DNA of 64,000 nucleotides from Eucalyptus grandis (taxonomy: Eukaryota; Streptophyta; Magnoliopsida; Myrtales; Myrtaceae). The stretch spans positions 43,196,112-43,260,111 of the forward strand of contig NC_052613.1 in the NCBI RefSeq assembly GCF_016545825.1. Direction: 5' to 3'. The notes below the pieces were generated by a model. The model saw only the letters and a program-made list of their open reading frames with translations. It ran no database searches and had not been told where the DNA came from. Below are positions 20,930-32,221 of the stretch, piece after piece (within the stretch, counting starts at the first letter, position 1; each line of letters starts with the position of its first letter). The position numbers and the translations under genes are program-made.

Positions 20930-23370
20930 GTTCCTACATAAAGATTAAAAAATTAACGAAAGCAGAATAGTGATTAGGTTTGAGGTCCACCGCTTCGAAT
21001 TTATAATAGCATAAATAAGGGCAGTTTTGTCTCTTTAGAGTAGATAGAATGGAATGCTCTCTTCTAAACACGCTTTATATTGGATTTCCAATGCTAAACA
21101 TTACCATTACCTCAACAAGCCCCTCCTAATCTAGAGTCGAATATTGATTGAGAGAAGCTTTTTTGAGTGATTTATAAGTTAACTATCATCCAAATTGTCA
21201 TCAGCTTGTATGGTCATATCGAGTACATTTTTTAAGGGTTTGGCCTACGTGAAATGAGTTAGTTCACTATAAATGGTATAAGAGCAAATCCTCCTCCAAT
21301 AGTTGTGTGGTTTGTGAAAAGACTAAAGCCTATACTAGAACTAACAAGGCCATGGAGTGACCGCCGTGGCGAGAGAGTTTGGATAAGGCGTGACTTCTAG
21401 CAAACTTCTAAAATGATAGAGGGAGTGGGAATTGACTAGATGACACATTGAATAAGTATAGCACCAACATAGCTTTTTATAGAGGAACCTATGACATCCC
21501 AAAGTTCCACATTTGTTGCAAGATGCCTTGTTGAGAGTTTCATTAGTGAATGGCCACTTCCAAATGGTGATTATTTTGTTAGATTATTTTGAGTATTTTC
21601 TTTTTTTGGGAGGTTTTCCTTCCCTGAAGTGAATCACAAAATGGAAAGCTAATATATTACTAAGACAAAGACTTAACACAGACTTTGCCACTTATTTACT
21701 TCTGTGAACTAGAGGACTTAGTTATGTTAGATTAATCTAACACCCCTTTGGTACCTTTCTTCTTTATTTAAAAAGTATTCGGTAGGCAATCTTGGACAAT
21801 TTTAATTCTTATCACAAACATATAAGAAGTGATCATTCAAGTATGCAATAAAAAAAAAATTAACACTCGATGATCAAAGCATATAAAATAAATTGTAGAG
21901 AATAAGGCAAACCTTAATGCAATAAACCAAGAATAACTTCACTATAATTAATTTCCCCATATCTACAAAATGTTAATTAAAAAAAAATGCATACATTAGC
22001 TGAAACATGATTTATAAATGCAATGATATTTAATTCTTACCGCATCTGGCGATTAGAATAAAATTTAGAATAGAATAAAATTTATCCTACCATGAGTTTA
22101 ATGCTTGCTTAAGATAAGATAAAGTTGGATATAAATTGAATATAGATAAAATAAAATTATTCTATGAAGGAAGTGGGATAAAAATAGATAGAATTTTTAA
22201 TATGTATAGGAGGAAAGATTTTTTTGTCAAATAATAAAATTTTTAAATTAACAAGTTAAAAGTATACTTAAATATAAATAATTTTGAATTCTAATATAAG
22301 AAATTCAAAAACAACTAAAACTAAAAATTCATTTTTTATTTATATATTCGAACTAATTCTATCTTAAAGTATAAATTCAATATATAAATATATTTATTAC
22401 ATATTTTAGGTGTTTGAGTATTTTAGGTATATTAGCACAATTTTCTATTCAATAAAATTTTATTAGAAAATGATAGAAGGGGAAGAAAGAAATAAAAAAA
22501 GAAATTAATAAAAAAGATAGGAAAATAAAATAAAATAAAATAAAAAGAAAGTAGACAATAGTATTGCCAGAGATTTTTATTATCTCCGTTTTTAAAATTT
22601 GTGATTCACATAGACGTTTATACCAAACAATATATAATATGATGTTAATATATCCGATTTTTTTATTACAATCACGAAACAGTAGATATAATATAGCAAT
22701 ATTCCATGAATTTCATATTCTATCCTATCTAGTTCTATCTTGGTTAGAAATTTGAACAACCAAACATAGCCTTTGGGTTGTTCTTCTTTAAAACATGACT
22801 TAATTCAAAGACTTCATGAATTCCAAGCTAACGAGCATTAATGAATTGGAACGAAATTCAACTGACATTTAAACTATGTAATAATTAAATGAAAGAGAAT
22901 CGATTATGCATTAACCCTATTGTTTAGCCAACGAAGCGATTAATTTTTTTTTCGTATTTTTCTTTAATGGAAATAAAAGACTAAACGCTTGGCTACCTAA
23001 ACATGACCTGAATGAGTTTTATTAAGTGAACGACGTAATGATGCAGTGCTGCTTCTTTTTTATATTTTCTTTATTCAAGAATCAAATTATATGCAATGCA
23101 TGAAGATGTAATTATTAATAAATGTCTTACCAAAAATTCGTTCAATTCAATGACATATATTTCAAAGCAACCATAGTCTATACAATTTATCTTGCATAAT
23201 GAACGTAAGTTATCAGTCATGAACTAGAAATAAGACAACATAAGGCTCCATCCTTTAGTTTCAAAGGACAAACGCCCTAACCTGCCAAGATATTAATAAT
23301 GAAATTATTTATGGTATAATGTCAAATAACATGCATCAAATTACTCACATAAATTGCATAAACTTGACTT
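20930..23370. other. AT-rich spacer with a possible LTR relic
   Basis: At 21274-21285 TGGTATAAGAGC matches 11 of 12 bases of the initiator-Met primer-binding site (TGGTATCAGAGC). It is preceded by text that could be the end of an old LTR (about 21130-21270). No pol is visible downstream. The rest (21780-23370) is very AT-rich and holds no ORF above 63 codons. Confidence 0.35.
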
Positions 23371-23377
23371 TTCCTAT

Positions 23378-23529
23378 TTAGAATTTTGCCAAGATATCGA
23401 GCAATGCGGAGGCGCAGTCGTCTAGTGCACAGGGTGGCGGCAAGCAGGGGGTATCACTGGCGACAGTGAGGACTCGCCGGGACAAAATTGAGCGATAGCC
23501 AGGCTGCAGGAGAAACTCCCCAGGACAAC
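23378..23529 (-). pseudogene. Possible terminal exon of an unidentified gene
   Basis: On the minus strand a long pyrimidine tract ends TTTTTTTGCAG, a textbook acceptor. The next 152 bases stay open for 49 codons to TAA, are clearly GC-richer than the surroundings and include CPGEFLLQPGYR. I do not recognise the protein. Upstream on the same strand, frames at 23892-24128 (ending EDEDLAESMAQASQLLS) and 24857-25111 could be other pieces of the same decayed gene. This rests on composition and splice signals only. Confidence 0.3.
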
Positions 23530-24856
23530 CTGCAAAAAAAGAAAAAAAGAAAAAGAAAAGAAAAGAAGTATGGCTCGGTTCCTGCTGCAGAACACTGTGA
23601 GAAGTCGTCCAGGACACCGCTGACTCTACGCCAAGAGAAACCGCTCGCGAGCTCCTCGGGATTCTTCGGCTTACGTACGAGGAGTCAAATGGTCTCTTTC
23701 TGGGGATAGAGGGACTTGAATCCTCATGATTTCAAGTAAGGGATTCTTGTCAAAAAAAAAGAAAAAGTAAGGGATTCAAATTTCAAAAAGAAGAATTTCG
23801 TACGGCTCAAACAAAATCCCAAAATATTGAGATCACTCGAGAGAGAGAGAGAGAGAGAGAGCGCGCGCGCTGGGCAAGAGTCAAGGGAGTTTCAAGAAAG
23901 GAGTTGGCTCGCTTGAGCCATGGACTCTGCAAGATCCTCGTCCTCTCCTAAGATAGCTCCAGTAAAGGTCAGGCTTTCCACGATCGGGGGGCTCCCATGT
24001 ATAAAACTTACCATCGAAGCCCTATGATCAAGGCAGGCTGGCCCAACGTTACACAAGGCATATGAGTACATAAACGAATAGAAGATATGCAGCTGGTAAA
24101 CCAACCAAGACATTAACTTACACTTCACAGGAGGATATTAGGCTGTAAGTGTCACTTCCCAAGCTGTCTCATAAGACAAAAAAGGGTTTTGACAGAAGTT
24201 GAGACCTGACATGAGAAGAAAGTGAGCAAAGTTGAACCAAGGATAACCTGTCACATAAGCCCCAATCCAACGCATGCAAGTTCCGATGGCAATACATATG
24301 GTGGCAAGTCATCCTTGGCTCACATCTACTCTCTTCCTCTTCATGCGAGACCACACTCAACGGCAAGCAGCGAGCACTAGCAATTTCCAGTTCAATTTCC
24401 CGACCATCGATCAGGTCTTTCTTGTCATCCGTGGAAGCACTGGTTTAGTATTTATAATCGTCAGCTCAGCTGGTAGCAAGTGGCAATTGCCCACTTGAAA
24501 TATTCTTATGCATTCCTGATTATAAAGAGAGATTCCACATTCTTCTGCTCCACATTCTTCTGCTCTTTGTCAAACGACCCTCATATGGTTTGTTTCAACA
24601 CGAGATAAAATGGGCATTCTGTGTTTCTGTACCCGTTGGCCTTGTAGTGGAGTCGCTAATGGTGGTGCCCAATTGGGTATTCGGAGAATATAATACCCCC
24701 CACACATGTGAGAATTTTCAAAGGAGGCACTATCTGTAAACACGATGAACGGAATCAATACATAACGATAGTGTTGTAGACACTGCATATTTTCCATCGA
24801 TTTTCTTAGATTATAAAATAAAGTTCGGTTAGGGTTGAGTCGAGATCCCACACCTG

Positions 24857-25111
24857 TCAAAACCAATCCAAACACACTATCAGGTTGAATTCATCAAATA
24901 TAAATTCTACCTCCATTCGGAATTTCACTATATAAATTCGGTCATGGCGACCTTCTGTCCTAGCCAGAGAAATCGATAGTGAACGCCTCAGGAGGACGGA
25001 ATGCAAGAAGTAAGAGCTAATATTGCATGGTTTATAGGTCATCTGGACTAAGACCATATTGATCATTGCATATATGGGTTTCACCGTGAGGCCTTTATCA
25101 TCAGCCATCAA
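24857..25111 (-). pseudogene. Possible broken membrane-protein exon
   Basis: The minus frame begins MMADDKGLTVKPIYAMINMV. It loosely resembles the start of WAT1-related (EamA-type) transporters, where a KP-x2-AM motif opens the first membrane helix. After about 30 residues the resemblance would continue only in another frame, which would mean a frameshift. The match is weak and by eye; it may be chance. Confidence 0.2.
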
Positions 25112-25300
25112 TGGTCAAGATAGGCTAAGATGACATGGTCTAAGTATCATAAAACATAATTTTAGCAAGTTGAAATGTAAAACCTGAAGGGCACCAAGGA
25201 AAACCACCACGCAACCCCGACCGTTAGACTAAGAAGAAAATTAAACATTGATTTTAAGAAGTAACCTAGGATATTCTTTTTTAAGAGAAAAACACACTAG

Positions 25301-25610
25301 AAGTCTTAAAATTTGTCATGAAGGTAGAATTGAGTTCTAAGACTTTCAAAAAATGTAATTAAGTCATAAAACTTGTTATGACAATGCAATTAAGTCCAAA
25401 AACTTTTAAAATGTGCAATCAAGTCTTAAAACTTATTGCAAAATTGTGATTGAGTTGTAAAACTTAATTGCACTTTGGCGACAAGTTTTAGAATTTGATT
25501 ACACTTTTTGAATGTTTTGAGACTCAATTGCACTTTTGTGACAAGTTTTAGGATTTAATTGCATTTTCTTAAAGTTTTAAGATTCAATTGTACTTTAATG
25601 ACAAGTTTTA
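25301..25610. repeat. Foldback (inverted) repeat built of ~50-bp units
   Basis: The left half repeats the phrase 'aagtcttaaaacttgtcatga' with variants three times. The right half repeats its complement ('gacaagttttaggattt', 'aattgcacttt') three times. The halves are complementary around a centre near 25455, so the sequence could fold into a long imperfect hairpin. It looks like a MITE-like or foldback element; terminal duplications are not clear. Confidence 0.65.
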
Positions 25611-27082
25611 GGAATCACACCCCAGACCTTTATTCCTTGTCTTAGGAATGCAACATCCGATGGTGGTTAATTATGCGACGTTCCAAGAGACACCGTCGAT
25701 CCGTCAGTTATTATCTTTCAATTAAACGCAAGCGGAAGCATACATATCAATATCCAATCAAGAATCACAAAATGAATAGCAAAGAAAATACATAAGCAAA
25801 TGTACATATTATTTATTTGCTTTTTTAGATTGGATTGTTTAATTTACAAGCCCATTCTTGGGCCAATCCAATATACCTCCAAAAACAGTAGGGGGTTCAC
25901 AAGCTTCAGGGTAAGCCTACCTCCTCTAGCGAGATACTAACAAAAGTGGCTCCCTACAAGGATTGACTACCTAGATGTCATCTATTGGGCTGTTGGGTAG
26001 GTTATTATCCTCATCCAATCCAGATGGCCCACGGATCGCATTAAGAGGTCCGACAAGGTGCTTGTCGAACCACAAGTACCAAACTCAGTAATTGTGGGGG
26101 ATGAGATTGCCGTGGCCTTCCTCCACCCAAACAATAATAGTGATCCTTTGATATATGGTGTTTTCCCTAATCATATCCATGATAGCGATCTCCATACTCA
26201 TAGGCACCTTGAAACACATGAAGCGTGCAAGCGGTGGATCCATACTTATTGGCCTGAAAAAGATGAAACAATAGTAAATGAGTTTGATGAAACAACAATA
26301 AATGAGTTTGACAACTCAATAAGTCAATCACCTAAACCTCGTATAGGCGGATGCCTCATTTTGGAAACCTACAAACTCGATGCCCACTATTGCAACCCGA
26401 TCTGTCTACCACTCGACTCTTTGGGAAAGGAAGATGGGAAAGGTTGGATTTAAAGGTACTTGATCATAAGAGTTTCCTCATGATTCTCATCCATAGAGGC
26501 ATCAACACCTCACCTCCCGGGTGAACCTCTTGTGAGTTCACTTGAGTGTAGTCGCAAGCTCTCACAAACTCATAACCCGCATGACAGTAGAAGGTGTTGT
26601 GACCCTACCCTGACATCGTGGCACGTCTTAATCGATGACTTTAAGGTCAAAAGGAAACTGGACGTAAATGTGAGTTTAATGGTACTTTTACAATCATGAT
26701 AGCCCTCTCAAGATGTACATCCACCAAAGATGACATCACTTCATCTTTATCAGCTTCACCATCTTATGGTCCATACCCCTCATGATGGGTTTATTTATAT
26801 GATCTAGTTGTTTAAGATAACCTAGAGATAAGATGGGAATTGCCCACTAACCTCATTTTAGGGGGTCGGTTGGAGAACCTAATCGAGGGTTGAGAGTAGT
26901 CCCTTGATTTTTATGCAACTAGGTTCGGGGACTTGGGTTATGCTAATGTTTCTATTAGCACCATTTCGGTACGGAAAAGTATGTCGTGTTACCTAAAGTG
27001 CCAATGCATTTCTTTTTTACTTTTTTTTGGTATTATTTATCTTAAACTAGGTGACCATGCGAGGATAGTCATTTTCGTGCCA
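25611..27082. other. Unassigned sequence, probably an old LTR in minus orientation
   Basis: The left edge (tcacaccccagacc) and the motif GCGGAAGCA at 25732-25740 match the U5 end of the minus-strand LTRs further right. An ORF of 131 codons at 26058-26453 is the longest here. It contains a small internal repeat (ETIVNEFD / ETTINEFD) and matches no family I know. Around 26930-26985 are phrases typical of LTR R regions. I would treat the ORF as unproven. Confidence 0.35.
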
Positions 27083-27729
27083 TTCTATTTTCTTAGAAAT
27101 GAAAAGAAGGCAATTAATTGAATTGAAAGTACGAAATAGTAAGTAAACAACCAAGGAAAGTAGTAAATCTATCACACAATCCTAAGAAATATGGAAAAAA
27201 AAAAGATAAGCGAAAAGGAAAAACCTGCAACTTGTCGAGTGTTTGTACAAATAAGGAGAAACTGAGACATATGACTAGGATGAATTGTGCAGAAGTATGG
27301 CCAAAATGAACATCAACCTTCCATTTTCTTCACATTTTCTCCATCTTCAGAATCCTACTCTAAACCTGGTCTAAGAACCATAACTAGGTACATACAATGG
27401 AAAAAAAACAAACTTACATGTCAAAACAACCAAAAGTACAGCATAAGATTAAGATCACATGATCCAACAAGACAAGGTTTAAGATCAATCGAATATAAGC
27501 CTCGGGTTCAGCCTTTGCAGTTCATGCATAGGTTCCTCTAGACACCTACCTGATTCATTTTTCACGACTTATAGCCATTATTGATCAATTTATGTTCTTG
27601 TATGGCCAATAATGCTTGTGAGTCCCTAATGAGGTGTTCTATGTGATCACTAAAATTTCATGTTGGTATCGTGCATCATGCCTAACATATATCTAGAATT
27701 CACATGCGTTGCAAGAATAAAACATGCAT
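27083..27729 (+). repeat. Left flank of the chromovirus, copy 1 of a direct duplication
   Basis: This flank reappears at 33959-34553 with about 57 bp deleted, followed there by the first ~100 bp of the LTR. The two copies are close to identical over long runs. Confidence 0.88.
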
Positions 27730-29597
27730 TGTATCTTGAATTTCAGGTTTTGTTTTCGATTAAATAAGTTGGGCTTTTCATCAACGCGCCTATAGTTCTT
27801 TTCTCTTAATTGGCCACTCACAAGATAACTAGCCTATTGGGTGAAGCCATTAAGGGATTTTAACGCAACAGACTTGAGAATTCGACTAGGAATCAATTAC
27901 TCGACCGTGCTAACCAGCAAGGGTTATTACGGCTTAGTTAAAAATTGATTAGAGACAAAGATAGGTTGACTCGATAGAGGTATGTGATTAGTGTATAGGT
28001 GATTCCACCTAATTGCAAAATTTATATTGATCGGCATTAGACTGATTTTTTTGTCATTTTGGTACCTTGTGCCCGTATTTGAAACCTCGAGATTTTCATG
28101 ACAACTGAGAATTGCCACTATGTTGGAGATGTACATTGTGGCTCGAAAATAATCGACCATGGGTCAATGCACTAAAAATTCCTAAAAGCTACTCGATAGC
28201 TTAGGTCACATTAAAATCACGCCAGATTGAAATTAACCATGAAATTGAACCCAATTTTGGAAATTGAATCATGTCACGATCCATTTTAGGACTGTGGACT
28301 CACCTTCTAAAGATTTTTCTGTAAACCGGGATTTTTTGCAAAAATTCAAAGTAAGGGCATTTTGGATCGAAAAATATTAGAGGGTCGTTTTTGGTCACGT
28401 TTTTGCGCTTCAAGTTGGACAAATTGATGAGGAAAAATGTTGAATGGGATGATGACACCTTGGCTGGATTTATGGATATCAAATTGGATCCAATTGAAGG
28501 AGAATTGATTCAATTTGGGGGAGTTGGTCCAAAATTCGTAGGCCCTAGGGGAGCCAACATTTTTTGACCACTTGGGGATGCTTCCAGGGGAAATTTTGTG
28601 CACCAAATTGGCCTTGGATGACATCAAGGTGGTGGGGGCATGCAATGAGTGAAAATGAATAAGAAGATAATACTTTAGAGGCCAATGGGTCCCTCCACTC
28701 TTCATCAGCTCCTTATTTTTCATTCTAGCCCACCTTTCTCTATGGTTGATCTCTTTTGAGCTCCAAAAACCTGAGAGAAACTAGAGAGAGCCCCTCGCTC
28801 GTCGACCAGTCGCCGAAGCCACTAGAGCAGCCGCCCGTACTTGCTCGCATCGCACACTCGTCGTGCGTCATCCTGCCAGGCCACACCTACTGCTCATCGT
28901 CTCACGCCTCCTCGCCATTCCCCAAGTTGCTCAAGCCACCATCGAAGTCCCCTTACTACCGTCCCCCTCCGTCGTACACTGTTGCAACCACCGCTGCCCG
29001 TTCCTTGCTATTCCAACCTCAATTGGCCGCTCGAGTAGCCTCTTCCAGCAATGAGCAGAACTGAAGCTTCCGCTTTGGGTTAAGCCTTTGGGAGGCTTTT
29101 TTAAGCACGCTCAGCCCTCTGTTGGTGTCGCTGCAGGTTCGATTGTTACCTGCCTCCGTGTCACCGTTATCGTGGACTCACTAGATCGCTAAATCGGTGA
29201 GTTTGCTTGCTAAACTCTACTTAAGGAGTTAATGATGCTTAATGGGTGACTAATTTAGGTTAAACATAGATTAGGTAGTTAGTTAGAATGGATTAGTGAT
29301 TCAATTATTCGTTTGTGCATGTTAGGTTGTTAGAATAGCCTAATTAAAGGCTAGATAAGTTGTACTATTTATCTAAATAGGTTCGAAAATTTTATCAGTC
29401 CATTAAGGTGGTTAATTAAGCATTTCCATCCTAAGTTGGTATTTTTGGTAATTAATTACATTTATTTAATTATTTTGTGTATTTATTTAATTATTTTTTT
29501 TGGAAAATTATACCAGGATAGTTGGTGATCGAAATTTCGTGCAGATTGCAATGGTGTGTTTAGTTTCTGCAATTGAATGCTATATTGAGCAAGATTG

Positions 29598-30125
29598 TAC
29601 ATCAGCTTATGCGAGCATTATTGTACGTCAGCTTGTAAGAGCATTGAATCGTCAGCTCGTGTGAGCAATATCGTACGTTAGCTTGTGTGGGCATTATTGT
29701 ACGTCAGCTTGTGAAAGCATTTAATCGTCAGCTCGTGTGAGCAATACTGTACATCAGCTTGTGCGAACATTATTATACGTCAGCTTGTGAGAGCATTAAA
29801 TCGTCAGCTCGTTTGAGCAATATCGTACGTCAGCTTGTGCGAACATTATTGTACGTCAACTTGTGAGAGCATTGAATCATTAGCTCGTGTGAGCAATATC
29901 GTACATCAGCTTATGCGAGCATTGTTATACGTCAGCTTGTGAGAGTGTTGAATCGTTAGCTTGTGTGAGCAATATCGTACGTTAGCTTGTGCGAGCATTG
30001 AATCATTAGTTGTGTGAGCATTGATATGTTAGCTTGTGAGAACAATATTCTATATATCAGCTTGTGCGAGTTACCATCTATATATCAGCTTATGAGAGCT
30101 ATAATTTATTTCGGCTTGTGTTAGC
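29598..30125 (+). repeat. Higher-order minisatellite in the LTR, 76-77-bp units of three ~25-bp monomers
   Basis: Monomers of the type cagcttgtgngagcattn come in three flavours that alternate, giving a composite period of 76-77 bp. The marker aatcgtcagctcg (or variant) recurs near 29645, 29721, 29798, 29875 and 29951. The array decays toward its right end. Confidence 0.88.
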
Positions 30126-30259
30126 AGTAATTGTATCGATTGATTAATAAATGGGATTGATTAATATATGGTATCAATTGATTGATAGATAGTATTGATT
30201 GCATCGAATCGATTGGATTAAATTGATTGGTTAAGATTATAAACTGTACTGACATGCAG

Positions 30260-30276
30260 GGAGGAATTGAGATGAG
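30260..30276 (+). other. 17-nt microexon-like block of the chromovirus LTR
   Basis: It lies between tactgacatgcag and gtaagtc. The upstream GTGAGT donor-like site is at 29197. This copy is one base shorter than the 18 nt of the other four LTRs. Confidence 0.5.
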
Positions 30277-30731
30277 GTAAGTCTTCTAACTTGTGTGCAC
30301 AAATTGTCTCTAAGCATATTTCCTTCCTAGTCAAGGTTTAGGGGGGTGAACTTGCCGAGACATTGTCTCACCCCATCATGGGATTAACTTTTCAGGTCTC
30401 TAGTGTGAAGAACCCGAAACTTGAGGTGGAAGGGTCAAGAGCATAGGTGGCTTAGAAGTTCTTTTTGGAGATAGACCTCCTGCATTTAGACCTTAGAGTT
30501 GGCCTCTGTTTGTAAACCAGATTGTTTATAAAAGCTGTGTTGATTGATTCAAAATTTGTTGTCCTATTTTTTTATCCCACATTTGTTGTGGTCAGGGGAT
30601 TAGTAATTCGCTTCCGCATGTGCATTAAAATGAATGGGTCGGTGACACGTCCTAGGACGTCGCAAAAATTTATTGACCACCGAAGGATCGGCACACGCTT
30701 GAAGATCGGGGCGTGACATCCCCGCCCAGAG

Positions 30732-30741
30732 TGGTATCAGA
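30732..30741 (+). other. Primer-binding site (initiator Met tRNA)
   Basis: TGGTATCAGA begins 14 bases after the LTR end, in the context cccagagtggtatcaga. It matches the first ten bases of the usual TGGTATCAGAGC site; the following bases have diverged. Confidence 0.75.
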
Positions 30742-30918
30742 ATTGGTTGATAGTTGGATTAATAAGGTGTGATAGATTATGGGATATTTAGTAGGAAGGG
30801 CCTTTTGATTATGCTAATGCATGTGATTGGTAGCTGATGGGTAGATTGTTTTATGGGGATCGCTCAGCTTATAATTCTGTGTGAAATTAGAAAGCAAGTC
30901 TTGTAAGGATCTTGCATT

Positions 30919-31830
30919 ATGAGCGATCAGGAGCGGAGAACTCCTAGGGAGAGTTCGTTAGGATCTGTCACTCGGGGTAGGATGTCGACGAGGGTTAGTA
31001 CCCAAGGGAGAGTATGGGCTCAGGCTAGTGCGAGTGTAAGAGTACAACCACCGGCCGGTACTAAGAGTGTAGCAGCACCGAGCGATCCTAGTTCGATGGG
31101 ATCATTCAAGCGCTAGAGACTCTGGGAAGCATTTTGAGCCAACATAGGACCAAGCCACCATTGTTGTTGCTGTCATGGCCATTGCCAATGCCATAATCGC
31201 TATTGTTACCACACCTGCTGAGGCCTAACTTAGAATTGTGGATTGGGGCGCGAGTTGCCGCATCTAGGTTGTGGTTCAGTTCAAGCAGAGATGGAAATCC
31301 GTTTGGGCAAAAACCGATGACTAAAGGAAAGCACCCCATTCGTCCCAGCTAGATGAGTAGAATTGGAAAGTAAGTAACAAACCAAAATTTTGTGTGTCGC
31401 TTCTATGGAAGGCGACATGAATCGGACTCATGCCATTTTAGGACGAATGCTTGTTTTGAGTGCGACTAACAGGGTCACTTGGCTAGAAATCGTCCTAGAA
31501 GGCTGATGGGAGAATAACAGCTACTGCCTTCACCGTTGATGGGACAGAACAGAGGGAATGCGCCGTAGAACGCATAATGGAATATTTGGAGTAGGCCCCC
31601 AGTGCAAGTAAGGGTACATGTTGTCACCCGATAGGAGGCAGAGGACTCACTAGTTGTGTGCCGAGTTTGTAGAAGGAAGTGTGGATCAACCCAATGTCCT
31701 TGTATAACGGGAGCGTACTATGAATGTGGCCAGCACAACCATTAGGTGAGGAACCTTTCGCGCAAGTTTAGGAGAGCACAAGCGCCACTACCGCGGATAG
31801 AGCACCACTAGGATGATAAAAGGGACAGTA
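30919..31830 (+). pseudogene. Degenerate gypsy gag with two zinc-knuckle regions
   Basis: An ATG at 30919 opens 65 codons of a gag-like start (MSDQERRTPRESS) and then stops. The bulk of the capsid is missing. At 31391-31491 a CCHC knuckle region survives with CFECD, a TAA stop and the last cysteine changed to arginine. A second knuckle-like segment (CRVCRRKC ... CGQHNH) lies at 31655-31760. The product would have been the nucleocapsid that packages element RNA. Multiple stops and deletions make it non-functional. Confidence 0.7.
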
Positions 31831-32221
31831 ATGAACTGAACCATGCATCGATCAGAGGAAAAATGTTTTAGAGTGATTTTATCAAAGTAGCACAGTGGAG
31901 TTTGGTTAAGTTGGTAAAATTTCAGTTTGTTGTAATAAAGCTGTAGAAAGATGAATCACTAGCTATAGTTATACTTGACTAGTTGCTTATGTATAACTTT
32001 GACATCATATATAAAATGAGTTGGCTCAAGGAGTATCTTGTTGTGATGAATTGCTATTGTGAAGTAATCTAGTTTAATCTATTAGCATGTGGAAATTTCG
32101 AGTTTATTGAGAGTCGAGGAGGACCCTCGATTACCTTAATCTCGTCGCTTGAGGCAATCCGTTTGTTAGACGAGGGTTACCAATGTTACTTAGTGACTGT
32201 CATGGATACGATGGTTGAGGA

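Larger units (their letters stand above)
27730..30718 (+). mobile_element. 5' LTR of the chromovirus, 2989 bp
   Basis: It starts TGTATCTTGAATTTC, missing three bases compared with TGTGACATC in the duplicate at 34554, and ends GGGGCGTGACA. It shares the overall plan of the solo LTR at 10831: AT-rich U3, CT- and GC-rich block (28750-29070), GTGAGT, minisatellite, TGAC-TGCAG block, conserved gaacttgccgagac region and CGCTTCCGC near the end. Confidence 0.88.

Noticed and set aside
24169..24875. Several minus ORFs as a host transporter gene
   Set aside because: I could not match the frames to any family with confidence. Only the weak resemblance at 24857-25111 is listed.
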